DNA of 64,000 nucleotides from Anaerosacchariphilus polymeriproducens (GCF_003363435.1 NZ_QRCT01000034.1:186001-250000), one strand, 5' to 3'; shown: positions 53,922-63,837, counted from the first letter of the stretch. Notes: generated from the sequence alone by a model not told the origin. Numbers and translations: made by a program.

Positions 53922-55307
53922 CTATTTACTTGATAAAAATTCATGAATACCTTTTGCGCCTGCTCTTCCGGCTCCCATAGCTAAGATTACCGTAGCTGCA
54001 CCTGTTACAGCATCACCGCCTGCGTATACACCTTCTTTAGATGTTTTTCCTAACGTTTCATCTGCAATGATACATTTACGTTTATTAACATCTAATCCTT
54101 TTGTTGTAGAAGAAATCAAAGGATTTGGTGAGGTACCTAATGACATAATTACTGTATCTAGTTCTAATTCGAATTCAGATCCAGCTATTTCAACAGGACG
54201 TCTTCTTCCAGATTCATCAGGTTCACCCAGTTCCATACGAATACATTTCATACCTTTTACCCAGCCATTATCATCAACTAAAATTTCAACCGGATTTGTT
54301 AACAAGTCAAAGATTACGCCTTCTTCTTTGGCATGATGTACTTCTTCTACTCTAGCCGGAAGTTCTGATTCACTTCTTCTATATACAACATGAACTTCAG
54401 CACCTAATCTTAATGCAGTTCTAGCCGCATCCATTGCTACATTTCCACCACCAACAACAGCTACTTTCTTACCTGTAATAATTGGAGTTGCATACTTGGA
54501 ATCAAATGCTTTCATTAAGTTGTTTCTTGTCAAATATTCATTCGCTGAAAATACACCATTTGCATTTTCTCCAGGTATTCCCATAAACATTGGAAGTCCA
54601 GCACCGGAACCAATGAATACTGCTTCAAACCCTTCTTCTTCTAATAATTCATCTATTGTAATTGATTTTCCAATAACAACATCAGTTTCAATTTCTACAC
54701 CTAAAGCTTTTACATTGTCTATTTCAGGTGCAACGACACCTGCTTTGGGTAAACGAAATTCAGGAATACCATATACCAAAACTCCACCAGGTTCATGTAA
54801 TGCTTCGAAAATAGTAACCTCATATCCCATTTTAGCTAAATCACCAGCACAGGTCAAACCGGATGGACCGGATCCAATAACTGCAACTTTATGACCATTC
54901 GTTTTCGCAGGTCTTTCAGGTTTTATATTATTTTCTCTAGCCCAATCTGCAACAAAACGTTCTAATTTACCGATTGAAACCGGCTCATTTTTTATACCAA
55001 CAATACATTTTCCTTCACACTGTGATTCTTGTGGACATACACGGCCACATACTGCAGGCAGTGCAGAAGCTTCTCCAATAATTTTTGAAGCTTGTTCTAT
55101 ATTACCATTCTTTACTTCCTGAATAAATCCTGGTATATCAATAGAAACCGGACAACCTGAAACACATTTTGGGTTCTTACAATTTAAACAACGTTCCGCT
55201 TCTTGCATAGCTTCTTCTTTAGAATATCCTAAACAGACTTCATCAAAATTTGTAGCACGGACTTTAGGATCTTGTTCTCTAACTGGTACTTTCTTTGATA
55301 CGATCAC
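53922..55307 (-). CDS. nfnB: NfnB / glutamate synthase small-subunit-like flavoprotein
   Basis: A 461-residue iron-sulfur flavoprotein. Two four-cysteine sets near the N-terminus (CLNCKNPKCVSGCP; CGRVCPQESQCEGKC) bind [4Fe-4S] clusters; GSGPSGLTCAGDLAKMGY binds FAD and GGGNVAMDAARTALRLGA the second nucleotide. Alone it would be called gltA or gltD, but its tight coupling to the FAD/[2Fe-2S] subunit (TAGTG overlap of one base) identifies NfnB, the large subunit of NADH-dependent ferredoxin:NADP oxidoreductase. It starts at a GTG after GGAGGTG. Confidence 0.88.
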   Translation of the reverse strand: MIVSKKVPVREQDPKVRATNFDEVCLGYSKEEAMQEAERCLNCKNPKCVSGCPVSIDIPGFIQEVKNGNIEQASKIIGEASALPAVCGRVCPQESQCEGKCIVGIKNEPVSIGKLERFVADWARENNIKPERPAKTNGHKVAVIGSGPSGLTCAGDLAKMGYEVTIFEALHEPGGVLVYGIPEFRLPKAGVVAPEIDNVKALGVEIETDVVIGKSITIDELLEEEGFEAVFIGSGAGLPMFMGIPGENANGVFSANEYLTRNNLMKAFDSKYATPIITGKKVAVVGGGNVAMDAARTALRLGAEVHVVYRRSESELPARVEEVHHAKEEGVIFDLLTNPVEILVDDNGWVKGMKCIRMELGEPDESGRRRPVEIAGSEFELELDTVIMSLGTSPNPLISSTTKGLDVNKRKCIIADETLGKTSKEGVYAGGDAVTGAATVILAMGAGRAGAKGIHEFLSSK

Positions 55308-56197
55308 TATTTTTCACCTCCACAATGTCCACATCCACCATGATGTGTATCTCCCTCTTGAAGTTTCAAGATTTCTCTTCCTTCTTCACTTTTATACATT
55401 TGTTGTCTCTTCATTGCTTCATCAAAATTAACAAGATGACCATCAAACTCCGGACCATCTACACAAGCAAATTTAACTTCATCTCCTACGGTAACGCGAC
55501 AGGCACCACACATTCCAGTACCGTCTACCATAATTGGATTTAAAGATACTATCGTTGGAAGATCAAGTTCTTTCGTCAACAAGCAAACAAATTTCATCAT
55601 AATCATAGGACCGATTGCGATACAACAATCATATTTAATTCCTTGATTTTGAACTAAATCTTTTATTACTTCTGTAACCATTCCTTTTCTTTCATAGGAA
55701 CCATCATCAGTAGTGATATATAAATTACCGGCTGCTTTTCTCATTTCATCTTCCAAAATCAACATGTCCTTCGTTTTGGCTCCAACAATTACATCGGCAT
55801 CTATTCCATGTTCTTTTAACCATTTTACTTGTGGATATACAGGCGCAGTACCAACACCGCCGGCTACAAATAATATTTTTTTATTTTTTAATGATTCAAT
55901 ATCTTCTTCAATAAGTTCCGAAGCACATCCTAAAGGGCCAACGAAATCTTTAAATGAATCTCCTTTTTTCAATTTTGCCATCATTTGTGTAGATGCTCCA
56001 ATTGTTTGAAAAACAATTGTAACAGTTCCAGCTTTTCTGTCATAATCACAAATTGTCAAGGGAACTCTCTCACCGGTTTCATCCATAATAACTATTACAA
56101 ATTGACCTGGTTCGCATGATTTTGCAACTCTAGGAGCTTTAACATCCATTAAATAAATGTTATTCGTAAGTTCTCTTGCATTTACTATCTCAAACAT
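55307..56197 (-). CDS. nfnA: NfnA, FAD/[2Fe-2S] subunit of the bifurcating transhydrogenase
   Basis: A 296-residue protein of the ferredoxin-NADP reductase type. VPLTICDYDRKAGTVTIVFQ binds FAD, GGVGTAPVYPQVKWLKEHG binds the nucleotide, and the C-terminal GTGMCGACRVTVGDEVKFACVDGP supplies the [2Fe-2S] ligands; the tail ends with another His/Cys-rich stretch (HHGGCGHCGGEK). With NfnB it would couple NADPH, NADH and ferredoxin by flavin-based bifurcation. The related PyrK is excluded by the partner gene. Confidence 0.88.
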   Translation of the reverse strand: MFEIVNARELTNNIYLMDVKAPRVAKSCEPGQFVIVIMDETGERVPLTICDYDRKAGTVTIVFQTIGASTQMMAKLKKGDSFKDFVGPLGCASELIEEDIESLKNKKILFVAGGVGTAPVYPQVKWLKEHGIDADVIVGAKTKDMLILEDEMRKAAGNLYITTDDGSYERKGMVTEVIKDLVQNQGIKYDCCIAIGPMIMMKFVCLLTKELDLPTIVSLNPIMVDGTGMCGACRVTVGDEVKFACVDGPEFDGHLVNFDEAMKRQQMYKSEEGREILKLQEGDTHHGGCGHCGGEK

Positions 56198-56247
56198 AAA
56201 ATTCCTCCCACATTATTATATTGATAAGTCATTCACATATAGAATAT

Positions 56248-56276
56248 ATAATAATTCATCTCTGCTAAAATAGCAA
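56248..56276 (-). promoter_or_regulatory. nfnAB promoter
   Basis: On the minus strand, TTGCTA (56271-56276) and TATTAT (56248-56253) are 17 bases apart, about 50 bases before the nfnA ATG. It follows the end of ftsK. Confidence 0.68.
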
Positions 56277-56302
56277 TAGTTTCTCAAAAAATACATATTT
56301 TT

Positions 56303-58741
56303 CTACAAATATTCATCAATATATGACTCAAATTGTTCCATTGACATTAAAACTTTTCTTGGTTTTGTACCTTCTTCTTCACCTACAACCCCTGCATCTG
56401 CTAACTGATCCATAATTCGAGCAGCACGATTAAAACCTATTTTAAACATTCTTTGCAGCATTCCTATAGAAGCTTTATCCTTTTCAATAATGAATTTTCC
56501 TGCATTAATAAAATAATCGTCTCGTTCATTCACGTTTTCCGATAATCCTACAGCATTTGTTTGTACTACATTCATCTTCTCTTCAATTTCAGAATTATAA
56601 GAAACAGGTCTGTTTTGATTTTTTAAATATTCAACTACCTGACCTACTTCTATGTCTGAAACAAAAGCACCCTGTACTCGCTGAGGCTTTGGATATCCTT
56701 GAGGGTAAAACAGCATGTCGCCTTTTCCTAATAATTTTTCTGCTCCATTCATATCTATAATTGTTCTTGAATCAACACCTTGAGAAACCGCAAATGCAAT
56801 TCTGGATGGCATATTGGCTTTAATCAGTCCTGTTATTACATTTACAGATGGTCTTTGTGTCGCAATAATTAGGTGGATACCGGCCGCTCTTGCTAATTGT
56901 GCCAAACGACAAATAGCGTCTTCTACTTCACCAGGTGCAACCATCATCAAATCGGCAAGCTCATCAACGATAATGACAATTTGAGGTAATTTTTCCGGTT
57001 TATTTTCCCCTTCTAAATCTTTAACAGTCTCTACTTTTGCATTATACCCTTTTAAATCACGCACATTTAAATCAGCAAATTTCTGATATCTGTCTGTCAT
57101 CTCAGTTACAGCCCAATGCAGAGCTCCGGAAGCCTTTTTGGGATCAGTCACAACCGGAATATATAAATGAGGAATTCCATTATAAACACTTAGTTCTACA
57201 ACCTTTGGATCAATCATGATAAGTTTGACTTCATCCGGATGCGCCTTATATAAAATACTCATAATTAATGTATTAATGCAGACAGATTTCCCTGAACCGG
57301 TAGCACCTGCTATTAATAGATGAGGCATCTTGGCTATGTCAGTAACAACAACCTGTCCACTGATATCTTTTCCTGCTGCAAATGCAAGTTTAGATGGATG
57401 TTTACGAAATTCATCTGACTCAATTAAATCTCTAAATGAAACGGTAACATTTTCTTTATTGGGAACCTCTATCCCAACAGCTGCTTTCCCAGGAATAGGC
57501 GCTTCAATACGAATATCTGCAGCTGCTAAATTTAGTTTGATATCATCAGAAAGATTAACAATCTTACTAACCTTAACGCCTTGTTCCGGCTGAAGTTCAT
57601 ATCGAGTAACCGCAGGACCACGGCTAACATTTGTTACGATTACTTTTACTCCAAAATTCTGCAATGTTTTTTGTAATTTTAATGCAGTCTCCCGTAATGC
57701 TTTATCTGAATCCCCCAATTGTTTTCCTGATGGTTTGCTCAAAAGACTATATGGGGGAAATACATAATTCTCATTTCCACCAACTTTTTGTTCATTTATA
57801 GAACTAGAGACTTTTGAGATTTCTTCTTTATTTTTTTCAGTATTCTTTTCTCTCTTAATAGGTTTGCTTTTAGGTTCCGGTACAATTTCAGGCTCTGTCT
57901 CAACCTTTATTTGTTCTTGATATAAATTGTGCACTTTATCACGATCTAATTCTGATTCTAAAATATTACCCTCAAAATCATTTAATCCTTCTATATTAAA
58001 ATCATTAAAATTTTCATCCAGCTTGACTTCCTTCAATTCTGGTGATGTTGCTGATTTCATCGTCTCTGGTTTTGACAATTTCGTATTAAATGCTACTCCC
58101 GTAACCTTTTTATTAGCTCTATTAATATTTTTTCGCTGTGCTTTTTGTTCTTTATATTTTTCTCTTCGTCTAATAGCATCTTTTTTGGCTGAAGAATAGA
58201 CTTTTTCACTACTTTTCTTTACACCACCAAAAAAAGACTTTTCAGTTAATAATACAACTGAAATAATTACCAATATTATTGTAATAACGTAAGCTCCTGC
58301 TAATCCAAAAGCATTACTTAATAAACCGGCAAATATGCCTCCAACTACTCCGCCACCTAATTTAGTAGTAAATGAAAAATCATAATTTTTTACTATTGAT
58401 GTACTCATATTTCCACTTGCTAACTGTAAAAAAGTACATAGAGCTAGAAATAGTAAAACAACTGCAATTAGTTTTAAAAATGCAATTTTATTTTCTCTAT
58501 TTGAAACACCAAAAGCACACCCTAAGAATAATACGAAAGGAAATACATATCCCATTATGCCAAAAAGTCCAAATATGATGCCACTGACTACTTTTCCTAT
58601 CGCTCCACCCATCTCTAAATTACTAATTACTAGTAATATAGAAACTGTTAATATGAATAAGAGAAAAATTTCATCTTTTATGAAGTTTTGATCTTTTTTA
58701 TTTTTATTCGTTTTTCGTTTTCTACGTATATTTCCAGCCAT
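56303..58741 (-). CDS. ftsK: DNA translocase FtsK/SpoIIIE
   Basis: An 812-residue DNA pump for clearing chromosomes from the septum. Four hydrophobic segments lie in about residues 27-170, followed by a charged linker (to about 330) and the motor domain with [20 protein letters not shown], the P-loop [29 protein letters not shown] as Walker B, and [24 protein letters not shown]. The C-terminal gamma domain with winged helix ([30 protein letters not shown]) recognises orientation sequences. The linkage to tepA and uppP is as in other Firmicutes; whether it also acts as SpoIIIE cannot be separated. Confidence 0.96.
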   Translation of the reverse strand: MAGNIRRKRKTNKNKKDQNFIKDEIFLLFILTVSILLVISNLEMGGAIGKVVSGIIFGLFGIMGYVFPFVLFLGCAFGVSNRENKIAFLKLIAVVLLFLALCTFLQLASGNMSTSIVKNYDFSFTTKLGGGVVGGIFAGLLSNAFGLAGAYVITIILVIISVVLLTEKSFFGGVKKSSEKVYSSAKKDAIRRREKYKEQKAQRKNINRANKKVTGVAFNTKLSKPETMKSATSPELKEVKLDENFNDFNIEGLNDFEGNILESELDRDKVHNLYQEQIKVETEPEIVPEPKSKPIKREKNTEKNKEEISKVSSSINEQKVGGNENYVFPPYSLLSKPSGKQLGDSDKALRETALKLQKTLQNFGVKVIVTNVSRGPAVTRYELQPEQGVKVSKIVNLSDDIKLNLAAADIRIEAPIPGKAAVGIEVPNKENVTVSFRDLIESDEFRKHPSKLAFAAGKDISGQVVVTDIAKMPHLLIAGATGSGKSVCINTLIMSILYKAHPDEVKLIMIDPKVVELSVYNGIPHLYIPVVTDPKKASGALHWAVTEMTDRYQKFADLNVRDLKGYNAKVETVKDLEGENKPEKLPQIVIIVDELADLMMVAPGEVEDAICRLAQLARAAGIHLIIATQRPSVNVITGLIKANMPSRIAFAVSQGVDSRTIIDMNGAEKLLGKGDMLFYPQGYPKPQRVQGAFVSDIEVGQVVEYLKNQNRPVSYNSEIEEKMNVVQTNAVGLSENVNERDDYFINAGKFIIEKDKASIGMLQRMFKIGFNRAARIMDQLADAGVVGEEEGTKPRKVLMSMEQFESYIDEYL

Positions 58742-58754
58742 AAACCGGCTCCTC

Positions 58755-59630
58755 CTATTTCATATAAATATATCCTCCAATTGCAAGGAATCCTGCTAAA
58801 AAGCAATAAGTTGCAAAGTATTTAAGTTTCTTATGCTTCACAATCACCAACAACATTTTTATACAAATATAGCCAACCACAGCAGCTATAAAAGCTCCCA
58901 AAATATAATATAATATTTCCGGTAATGCAAAATCTTTGATTTCTATATATTTTAATTTTATTATCAATGCGCCTAACATTGTTGGGATAGACATAAGAAA
59001 GGAATACTTAACAGCAAATTTTCTATCAAACTTACTTAAAAGACAAGCTGAAATACAAATACCAATACGTGATATTCCTGGAAAAACGGAAATACCCTGA
59101 CAAATTCCTATCATAAATGCGTTCACATATGTAACATGTTTAGGAGTTTTTTCCCCATTATCCAGATAATCTGTAAAAAACAAAATTATACTTGTAACTA
59201 ATAGGCCTATACCTGGTATAAACAAAAAATTAACGAAGTACTCTACTAAGTTTTTAGAAATATAGCTTACAATTCCAGCAGGAATGACAGAAATAATCAA
59301 TAAAATTACAAATTTACGATAACTTGAAGTTATAATCCTTCTATATTCTTTCTCCTGTTTCTGAAATAGATTTTGAAAGAAAGTCATTAAATTAACATTA
59401 AAATCACCAATCATAAAAAAAAACTCTAAAGTCAACTTTTTAATATCTCGGAAATAAACAATAGTAACAGCTAATACTGTCCCAAGATGAAGAAGAATAT
59501 CTAAAATTATTCCTACATCATTCTCTTGAAAGCAACTCTTTAAAAATACCATGTGTGCAGAATTACTAATTGGAAAAAATTCAGTAATACCGTGGACAAT
59601 CCCCATTATAATTGTTTTTAAAAATGTCAT
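58755..59630 (-). CDS. uppP: Undecaprenyl-diphosphate phosphatase-like protein, divergent motifs
   Basis: A 291-residue, multi-pass membrane protein of the UppP/BacA family that recycles the lipid carrier for wall synthesis. Two repeats of the family motif are recognisable: [15 protein letters not shown] at about 14-28 and [16 protein letters not shown] near 180. Compared with the usual EGLTEFLPVSSTGH, the first Glu is His13 and the second Ser is Asn23, while Glu17, Ser22 and His26 stay. The catalytic Arg of the second motif is kept. It may be a diverged paralogue. It has its own promoter with an 18-bp palindrome in the leader. Confidence 0.82.
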   Translation of the reverse strand: MTFLKTIIMGIVHGITEFFPISNSAHMVFLKSCFQENDVGIILDILLHLGTVLAVTIVYFRDIKKLTLEFFFMIGDFNVNLMTFFQNLFQKQEKEYRRIITSSYRKFVILLIISVIPAGIVSYISKNLVEYFVNFLFIPGIGLLVTSIILFFTDYLDNGEKTPKHVTYVNAFMIGICQGISVFPGISRIGICISACLLSKFDRKFAVKYSFLMSIPTMLGALIIKLKYIEIKDFALPEILYYILGAFIAAVVGYICIKMLLVIVKHKKLKYFATYCFLAGFLAIGGYIYMK

Positions 59631-59664
59631 ATAATCCTCCCTTTATTACTCTTCTGTCCCTCAT

Positions 59665-59682
59665 TGCAAACATATGTTTGCA
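59665..59682. promoter_or_regulatory. 18-bp perfect palindrome, probable operator of uppP
   Basis: TGCAAACATATGTTTGCA is a perfect 18-bp palindrome without a loop, lying at about +11 to +28 relative to the predicted uppP start point. A zero-loop palindrome cannot act as an ordinary terminator, and no T-run follows, so a repressor or activator site is the best reading. I cannot name the regulator. Confidence 0.7.
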
Positions 59683-59699
59683 TCTTTATGTACTTTAAG

Positions 59700-59728
59700 A
59701 TTATACCATTTTTATATTCATATGTCTA
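59700..59728 (-). promoter_or_regulatory. uppP promoter
   Basis: On the minus strand, TAGACA (59723-59728) and a perfect TATAAT (59700-59705) are 17 bases apart. The -35 overlaps the last codon of the vanW gene. Transcription would start near 59693, leaving a leader of about 63 bases that contains the palindrome. Confidence 0.78.
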
Positions 59729-61057
59729 ACCTTTCTTTGATAGATATCGATCCTTATGTAAAAAAATACTTTTTATGAGAGAACCATCCTTATAAACATC
59801 AAGATATGCAGTTGCTGAAAAACTACTATGTCGGACTGATCGTGGTTCATATGTATATCCTTCCAATGCGTTTTCACCAGAATAAATTTTATAAATCAGA
59901 GAATTACCATTATTCTCAGCTTCTATATAGATTGGATAAGATAATGTATTTGTAAACATTAAGTCTTTAGATCCTGTAGTGACAGCTGCATCTAATCCAA
60001 GAGGTACATAACTTACTGACATACTATGAGCTTTCCTTACATCTGGAATAATTCCGGCACGTAAAATAGTATTATACATAGTTGTAGCAATCTGACATAC
60101 ACCACCACCTACAGAATCCACAACTCTCCCATTTAAAAATGCTTTCCCTATTAAATATCCATTTTCAATAGTTCTGGGGAGTATGACTTGGTCAACAGAG
60201 AATTCATCTCCAGGCATTAGCACAGTGCCGTTAATCCTCGAAGTACCTTTAATAATATTTCTTCCACGAGAACTTGCAGCTATAAAATGTGTCTGAAAAG
60301 AAGATATTAAAGTATTGACTTTTTTTAAATCATTTGAATTATAATGTGGCTTTATGATATCCATTTTGCCTTCAATATTAACAACACTTTTCCAATCATT
60401 TTTATCTGAGGTATTTTGAATTGCATCAACCAACATTGATTCATTTATTTTCTGTCCATCTACACTTTCTGTAACTTCAAACTGGTCATTGTCAGCTAAG
60501 GATATGTTGGCTTCTACCGGTGCAACAAAACAATTTTGAGCTAAATTACTTACATATTCTTGAACAATTTCACCATTGAGGGAATAATCAAATGTAATGA
60601 TGATTTTACTGCCCAGCTTTCCATTTTTTATTACTTCCAGTTGTTTTCCAATTGTTTTTTCTTTATCTGTTTTTATTAAAAAATCTGCAATCTGATCGTT
60701 AGTATATTCAGTTGGATTTCCGTTAATCAGTACCTTAATAGTAGGATTGAATGTATCAATAGTATTAACGATTTCTTGATCATTCCATTTGACTTTCACT
60801 ACTCTGTTTTTTATCTCTGATATTTCATTTTCTAATATGTAAATTATCTGTTCCTTATTCATTCCTTGTAAACATAAATTTCCTATGTACTTATTTCCAT
60901 AACAAATTGCATGATATTTTTCTATTTGTGTTTTTTGTGTTTTTTCCCTAATCTTAAAAAATACTACTGTCAGCCCTAATATTAAGCAGATAATTGTAAA
61001 TAGCATTAGAAAGATTTTGAAAATTTTTTTTAATACTCTCTTCCTTATCATTTTCAT
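59726..61057 (-). CDS. VanW family protein with membrane anchor
   Basis: A 443-residue protein with one N-terminal membrane segment (about 12-32), a middle part like the putative peptidoglycan-binding domain often seen before VanW, and a VanW domain (about 270-415): LMPGDEFSVDQVILPRTIENGYLIGKAFLNGR, DSVGGGVCQIATTMYNTILRAG, and SYPIYIEAENNG. Function is unknown; the family is extracellular and not by itself a resistance determinant. The start is ATG 61057 or, with better spacing from GGGG, ATG 61051. Confidence 0.88.
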   Translation of the reverse strand: MKMIRKRVLKKIFKIFLMLFTIICLILGLTVVFFKIREKTQKTQIEKYHAICYGNKYIGNLCLQGMNKEQIIYILENEISEIKNRVVKVKWNDQEIVNTIDTFNPTIKVLINGNPTEYTNDQIADFLIKTDKEKTIGKQLEVIKNGKLGSKIIITFDYSLNGEIVQEYVSNLAQNCFVAPVEANISLADNDQFEVTESVDGQKINESMLVDAIQNTSDKNDWKSVVNIEGKMDIIKPHYNSNDLKKVNTLISSFQTHFIAASSRGRNIIKGTSRINGTVLMPGDEFSVDQVILPRTIENGYLIGKAFLNGRVVDSVGGGVCQIATTMYNTILRAGIIPDVRKAHSMSVSYVPLGLDAAVTTGSKDLMFTNTLSYPIYIEAENNGNSLIYKIYSGENALEGYTYEPRSVRHSSFSATAYLDVYKDGSLIKSIFLHKDRYLSKKG

Positions 61058-61183
61058 CTTCCCCTTCTTCTTTTTAAATTGTAGAACTTTTCCTTCTTAA
61101 AAATGTCAATTATTTATCGACCTTTTTCAATATATCACATTCTATATACTATCGTAAATAAATAAGGAAGATTTTTGTAGAAT

Positions 61184-61242
61184 TATGTAAAAACGTCATT
61201 CTAAACAATATGTATGAATATTGTCTAAAATGACGTTTTTTT
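61184..61242. terminator. Bidirectional terminator after tepA
   Basis: Arms AAACGTCATT (61191-61200) and AATGACGTTT (61229-61238) continue inward through ACAATA/TATTGT pairing to give a stem of about 20 pairs with two mismatches. T-runs follow on both strands (seven Ts from 61236 on plus; five on minus). It ends tepA on the minus strand before vanW. The remaining spacer 61058-61183 has only a weak possible vanW promoter. Confidence 0.85.
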
Positions 61243-61909
61243 ACTTTTTAATCATTTGGCGTAATTTTCCGATTGCCTGTTTAATTCCCCCCACTTCATC
61301 AATTAGTCCCTCTTCAACAGCCTGATCTCCTACTAATATTGTACCTAAATCTTTTGTTAGAATCCCTTGTTTTAGCATCATTTCTTCAATACGATCTGAT
61401 TTGATATTGGAATGATTACCAATAAATCCAACGATACGATCCTGGATTAATTTAAAATAATCATATGTTTGTGGTACCCCAATAACAAGTCCATTCATTC
61501 TGACCGGATGTATGATCATTGTACCTGAGGGTGTGATAAATGAATAATCTGCTGATACCGCTAGAGGTACACCTATTGAATGACTATCACCTACGACTAA
61601 AGATACCGTAGGTACACTCAGTGATGCAATCATTTCTGCAAGAGCTAGTCCAGAGCTACAATCCCCACCAATCGTATTAATAATAATCAACAGTCCCTCA
61701 ATGTCTTTATCATCTTCTACAGACGCCAGCTGAGGTAAAACATGTTCATATTTTGTCGTTTTTACATTGGAACCTAAGTTTTCATGACCTTCTATTTCTC
61801 CAATAATCGATAATAAATGAATCTTTTCACTTTTTTCTCCTTTTTCTAATACAATCTGCCCAACTTCTCGAATACTTTCTTGTTTCTCTTGTTTTTCTTC
61901 TTCTTTCAT
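61241..61909 (-). CDS. tepA: TepA-like ClpP-family serine protease
   Basis: A ClpP-fold protein (222 residues from this start) like Bacillus TepA/YmfB. NTIGGDCSSGLALAEMI, GDSHSIGVPLAVSADYSF with the probable nucleophile Ser, TMIIHPVRM with the His, and VEEGLIDEVGG resemble the ClpP catalytic frame. TepA was described as helping protein export or degrading signal peptides. The start is uncertain: ATG 61909 lies 14 bases after AGGAG, while GTG 61924 overlaps that site. It is found near ftsK/spoIIIE as in Bacillus. Confidence 0.88.
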   Translation of the reverse strand: MKEEEKQEKQESIREVGQIVLEKGEKSEKIHLLSIIGEIEGHENLGSNVKTTKYEHVLPQLASVEDDKDIEGLLIIINTIGGDCSSGLALAEMIASLSVPTVSLVVGDSHSIGVPLAVSADYSFITPSGTMIIHPVRMNGLVIGVPQTYDYFKLIQDRIVGFIGNHSNIKSDRIEEMMLKQGILTKDLGTILVGDQAVEEGLIDEVGGIKQAIGKLRQMIKK

Positions 61910-62033
61910 ATCAAATAATTTCACTCCTTTTCACAGATTAACTTTAGTTAAGTAATTGCGAAACTAAACGCTAAAGAATAAACTTAGTATATGAAAAGAA
62001 GCCTTAATTATACTCTGAACTCAATTTACAGCT

Positions 62034-62059
62034 AAAAAAAGAGATACACAATGTATCCC
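62034..62059 (-). terminator. Terminator after the coiled-coil gene
   Basis: On the minus strand, GGGATACA (62052-62059) and TGTATCTC (62041-62048) pair over 8 bp with a 3-base loop, followed by seven Ts (62034-62040). It ends the rsmD-coaD-coiled-coil operon. The stretch 61925-62033 before tepA holds no gene. Confidence 0.85.
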
Positions 62060-62064
62060 TAAAG

Positions 62065-62679
62065 TTATTTTAAAATATCAGCTTGTACAGAATCTTTCGA
62101 TTCTTGTTTCTGGTTTATATCTTTCTTTGATTCTTCTGATAAATCAGGTGATAATTCAGAACGATTTGCATTAACGATATCAAAGCATTCCTGCAAAGAA
62201 TTAATTAATCCTTCATATTTTATTTTTGAAGTATCTAAAGAATGACTTATAATTCCTTGTAAATTCCCCAGCATATCTTGTGTATACTGAATAGCTCCTT
62301 CACGTATATTATTTGCATCATTTGTAGCTTTATCTAAAATTTCTTGAGCCTGATTCGTTGCAATTAATACAATTTCATTGGCTTGGGCGTATGCCTGTTG
62401 CATAATTTGATGTTCACTGACCAGCTCATTGGTTTGAATCGTGGCTTCTGCGATAATCGCTTCTGCCTTTGCCTGTGCATCTGCCAAAATAGCATCTTTG
62501 TTACTAATTATCTTTTGATATCTCTTTATTTCGTCAGGTGTCTTCATTCTTAATTCGGTCAGTAATTCATCTATTTCTTCTTTATTTACAACAATTTTAG
62601 AATTTGATAATGGTTGATATTTGCAAGTATTGATATATTCTTCAATTTCTTCTATAATTTGTTCAATTCTACTACTCAT
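62065..62679 (-). CDS. DivIVA-like coiled-coil protein
   Basis: A 204-residue cytosolic protein. Residues about 60-140 form a long Ala/Glu-rich coiled coil with heptad-like repeats (DAQAKAEAIIAEATIQTNELV; NEIVLIATNQAQEILDKATNDANNI), similar to DivIVA C-terminal segments or ATP synthase subunit stalks. The C-terminal 30 residues are polar and low in complexity. Proteins like this follow coaD in Lachnospiraceae. It lacks the membrane-binding N-terminus of real DivIVA, so function is unknown; a division-site or scaffold role is only suggested. Confidence 0.75.
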   Translation of the reverse strand: MSSRIEQIIEEIEEYINTCKYQPLSNSKIVVNKEEIDELLTELRMKTPDEIKRYQKIISNKDAILADAQAKAEAIIAEATIQTNELVSEHQIMQQAYAQANEIVLIATNQAQEILDKATNDANNIREGAIQYTQDMLGNLQGIISHSLDTSKIKYEGLINSLQECFDIVNANRSELSPDLSEESKKDINQKQESKDSVQADILK

Positions 62680-62691
62680 TCATTTCTCTCC

Positions 62692-63177
62692 TTATTCATT
62701 TCTCTTATATTTTTCATATATTTTATTTATCATCCAATCTGGAACGAAATGAGAAATATCTCCACCATAAGATGAAATTTCCCTAACAATTGTAGAACTT
62801 ATATAAGCATATTCTAAACTAGTTGTTAAAAATAAAGTTTCAATTTTATTATTAATTGTATGGTTCATTTGAGCAATTTGTAGTTCGTACTCAAAATCTG
62901 TAACGGCTCTTAATCCACGAATAATTACATTTGCTTCTTCCTGAGAAGCAAAATCTACTAATAATCCACAAAAAGATTTCACTTTAACATTTGGAATATG
63001 TGAAACCACTTCTTCTAACATAGTAACACGTTCTTTAACAGAAAACAACGGATTTTTTGCACTATTTGTAAGTACTGCAACAATTAATTCATCTACAATA
63101 CGAGCCGATCTTTCAATAATATCTATATGACCAAAAGTAACTGGATCAAAACTGCCTGGATAAATTGCCCTTGTCAT
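62692..63177 (-). CDS. coaD: Phosphopantetheine adenylyltransferase
   Basis: CoaD makes dephospho-CoA from 4'-phosphopantetheine. The 161 residues start [20 protein letters not shown] with the TxGH nucleotidyltransferase motif, followed by [35 protein letters not shown] and the C-terminal [11 protein letters not shown]. The ATG at 63177 has an AAAGGAG site; a start at 63195 would add six residues upstream of it. It follows rsmD by 26 bases, the usual order. Confidence 0.97.
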   Translation of the reverse strand: MTRAIYPGSFDPVTFGHIDIIERSARIVDELIVAVLTNSAKNPLFSVKERVTMLEEVVSHIPNVKVKSFCGLLVDFASQEEANVIIRGLRAVTDFEYELQIAQMNHTINNKIETLFLTTSLEYAYISSTIVREISSYGGDISHFVPDWMINKIYEKYKRNE

Positions 63178-63203
63178 AATCTTCTCCTTTAGCAAAAATA
63201 TAT

Positions 63204-63755
63204 TTATATTCTACTTAAAAACAAATGTTTATTAGTTTTATATTTTTTCTCTTTCAAAATTTGATATTCCATTTGTTCTACATATGAAAAATTTGTTTCT
63301 AGTGATGATTCTATAATAATAATAGTGTTTCTATTAAGAATCGTTGATTCTCTCAAATAATCAAGCACTCTCTTTTCATATTCCTGATTATAAGGAGGAT
63401 CCATGAATATAAAGTCAAATTCCATTCTACCTTCTAATTTTAATAATGCCTTTGTAATGTCAGCATTTATTATTTCACCCCTGGAATCTAATTTAGTAAA
63501 TAACAAATTATCTTTGATACAGGAAACAGCCCTTTTATTGTTTTCAACAAAAACAGCATATTCAGCACCTCTACTTAATGCTTCAATACCAATAGCCCCG
63601 CTTCCACTAAATAAATCTAAAAAAAACGAATTCCCCAATTCATTTTGAATCATATTAAATAAAGTTTCTTTTATTCGATCAGTAGTAGGCCTTGTATCAG
63701 ATCCTTCTATTGTTTTTAACGGTAAACTTCTTGCACTTCCTGCAATAACCCTCAT
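63204..63755 (-). CDS. rsmD: 16S rRNA guanine-966 N2-methyltransferase
   Basis: RsmD methylates G966 of 16S rRNA. The 183 residues have [12 protein letters not shown] at the start, [34 protein letters not shown] for SAM binding and the catalytic [14 protein letters not shown] use the second of two adjacent ATGs (63755), six bases from GGAG; the first (63758) is too close. A start at 63809 would include the promoter -10. Normal length for the family. Confidence 0.96.
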   Translation of the reverse strand: MRVIAGSARSLPLKTIEGSDTRPTTDRIKETLFNMIQNELGNSFFLDLFSGSGAIGIEALSRGAEYAVFVENNKRAVSCIKDNLLFTKLDSRGEIINADITKALLKLEGRMEFDFIFMDPPYNQEYEKRVLDYLRESTILNRNTIIIIESSLETNFSYVEQMEYQILKEKKYKTNKHLFLSRI

Positions 63756-63788
63756 CATATTCTCCTTCATGAATAATTTGTCTACAAA

Positions 63789-63797
63789 ATTATACCA
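63789..63797 (-). promoter_or_regulatory. Extended -10 promoter of the rsmD operon
   Basis: On the minus strand, TGGTATAAT holds a perfect -10 (63789-63794) with the extended TGn element. The -35 region is weak (TTTTTC at 17 bases). It lies between the etfA terminator and the rsmD start. Confidence 0.62.
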
Positions 63798-63837
63798 TAT
63801 CTCAACCACAAGAAAAAGAGTAAAAATAAATTAATAT

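Noticed and set aside
54496-54894. A 132-codon reading frame antisense to nfnB
   Set aside because: Lies wholly within the well-supported nfnB gene; Ser/Pro-rich translation is typical of an antisense shadow.
59726-61057. Vancomycin resistance gene
   Set aside because: VanW domain alone is common in Clostridia and no vanHAX-type genes are present.
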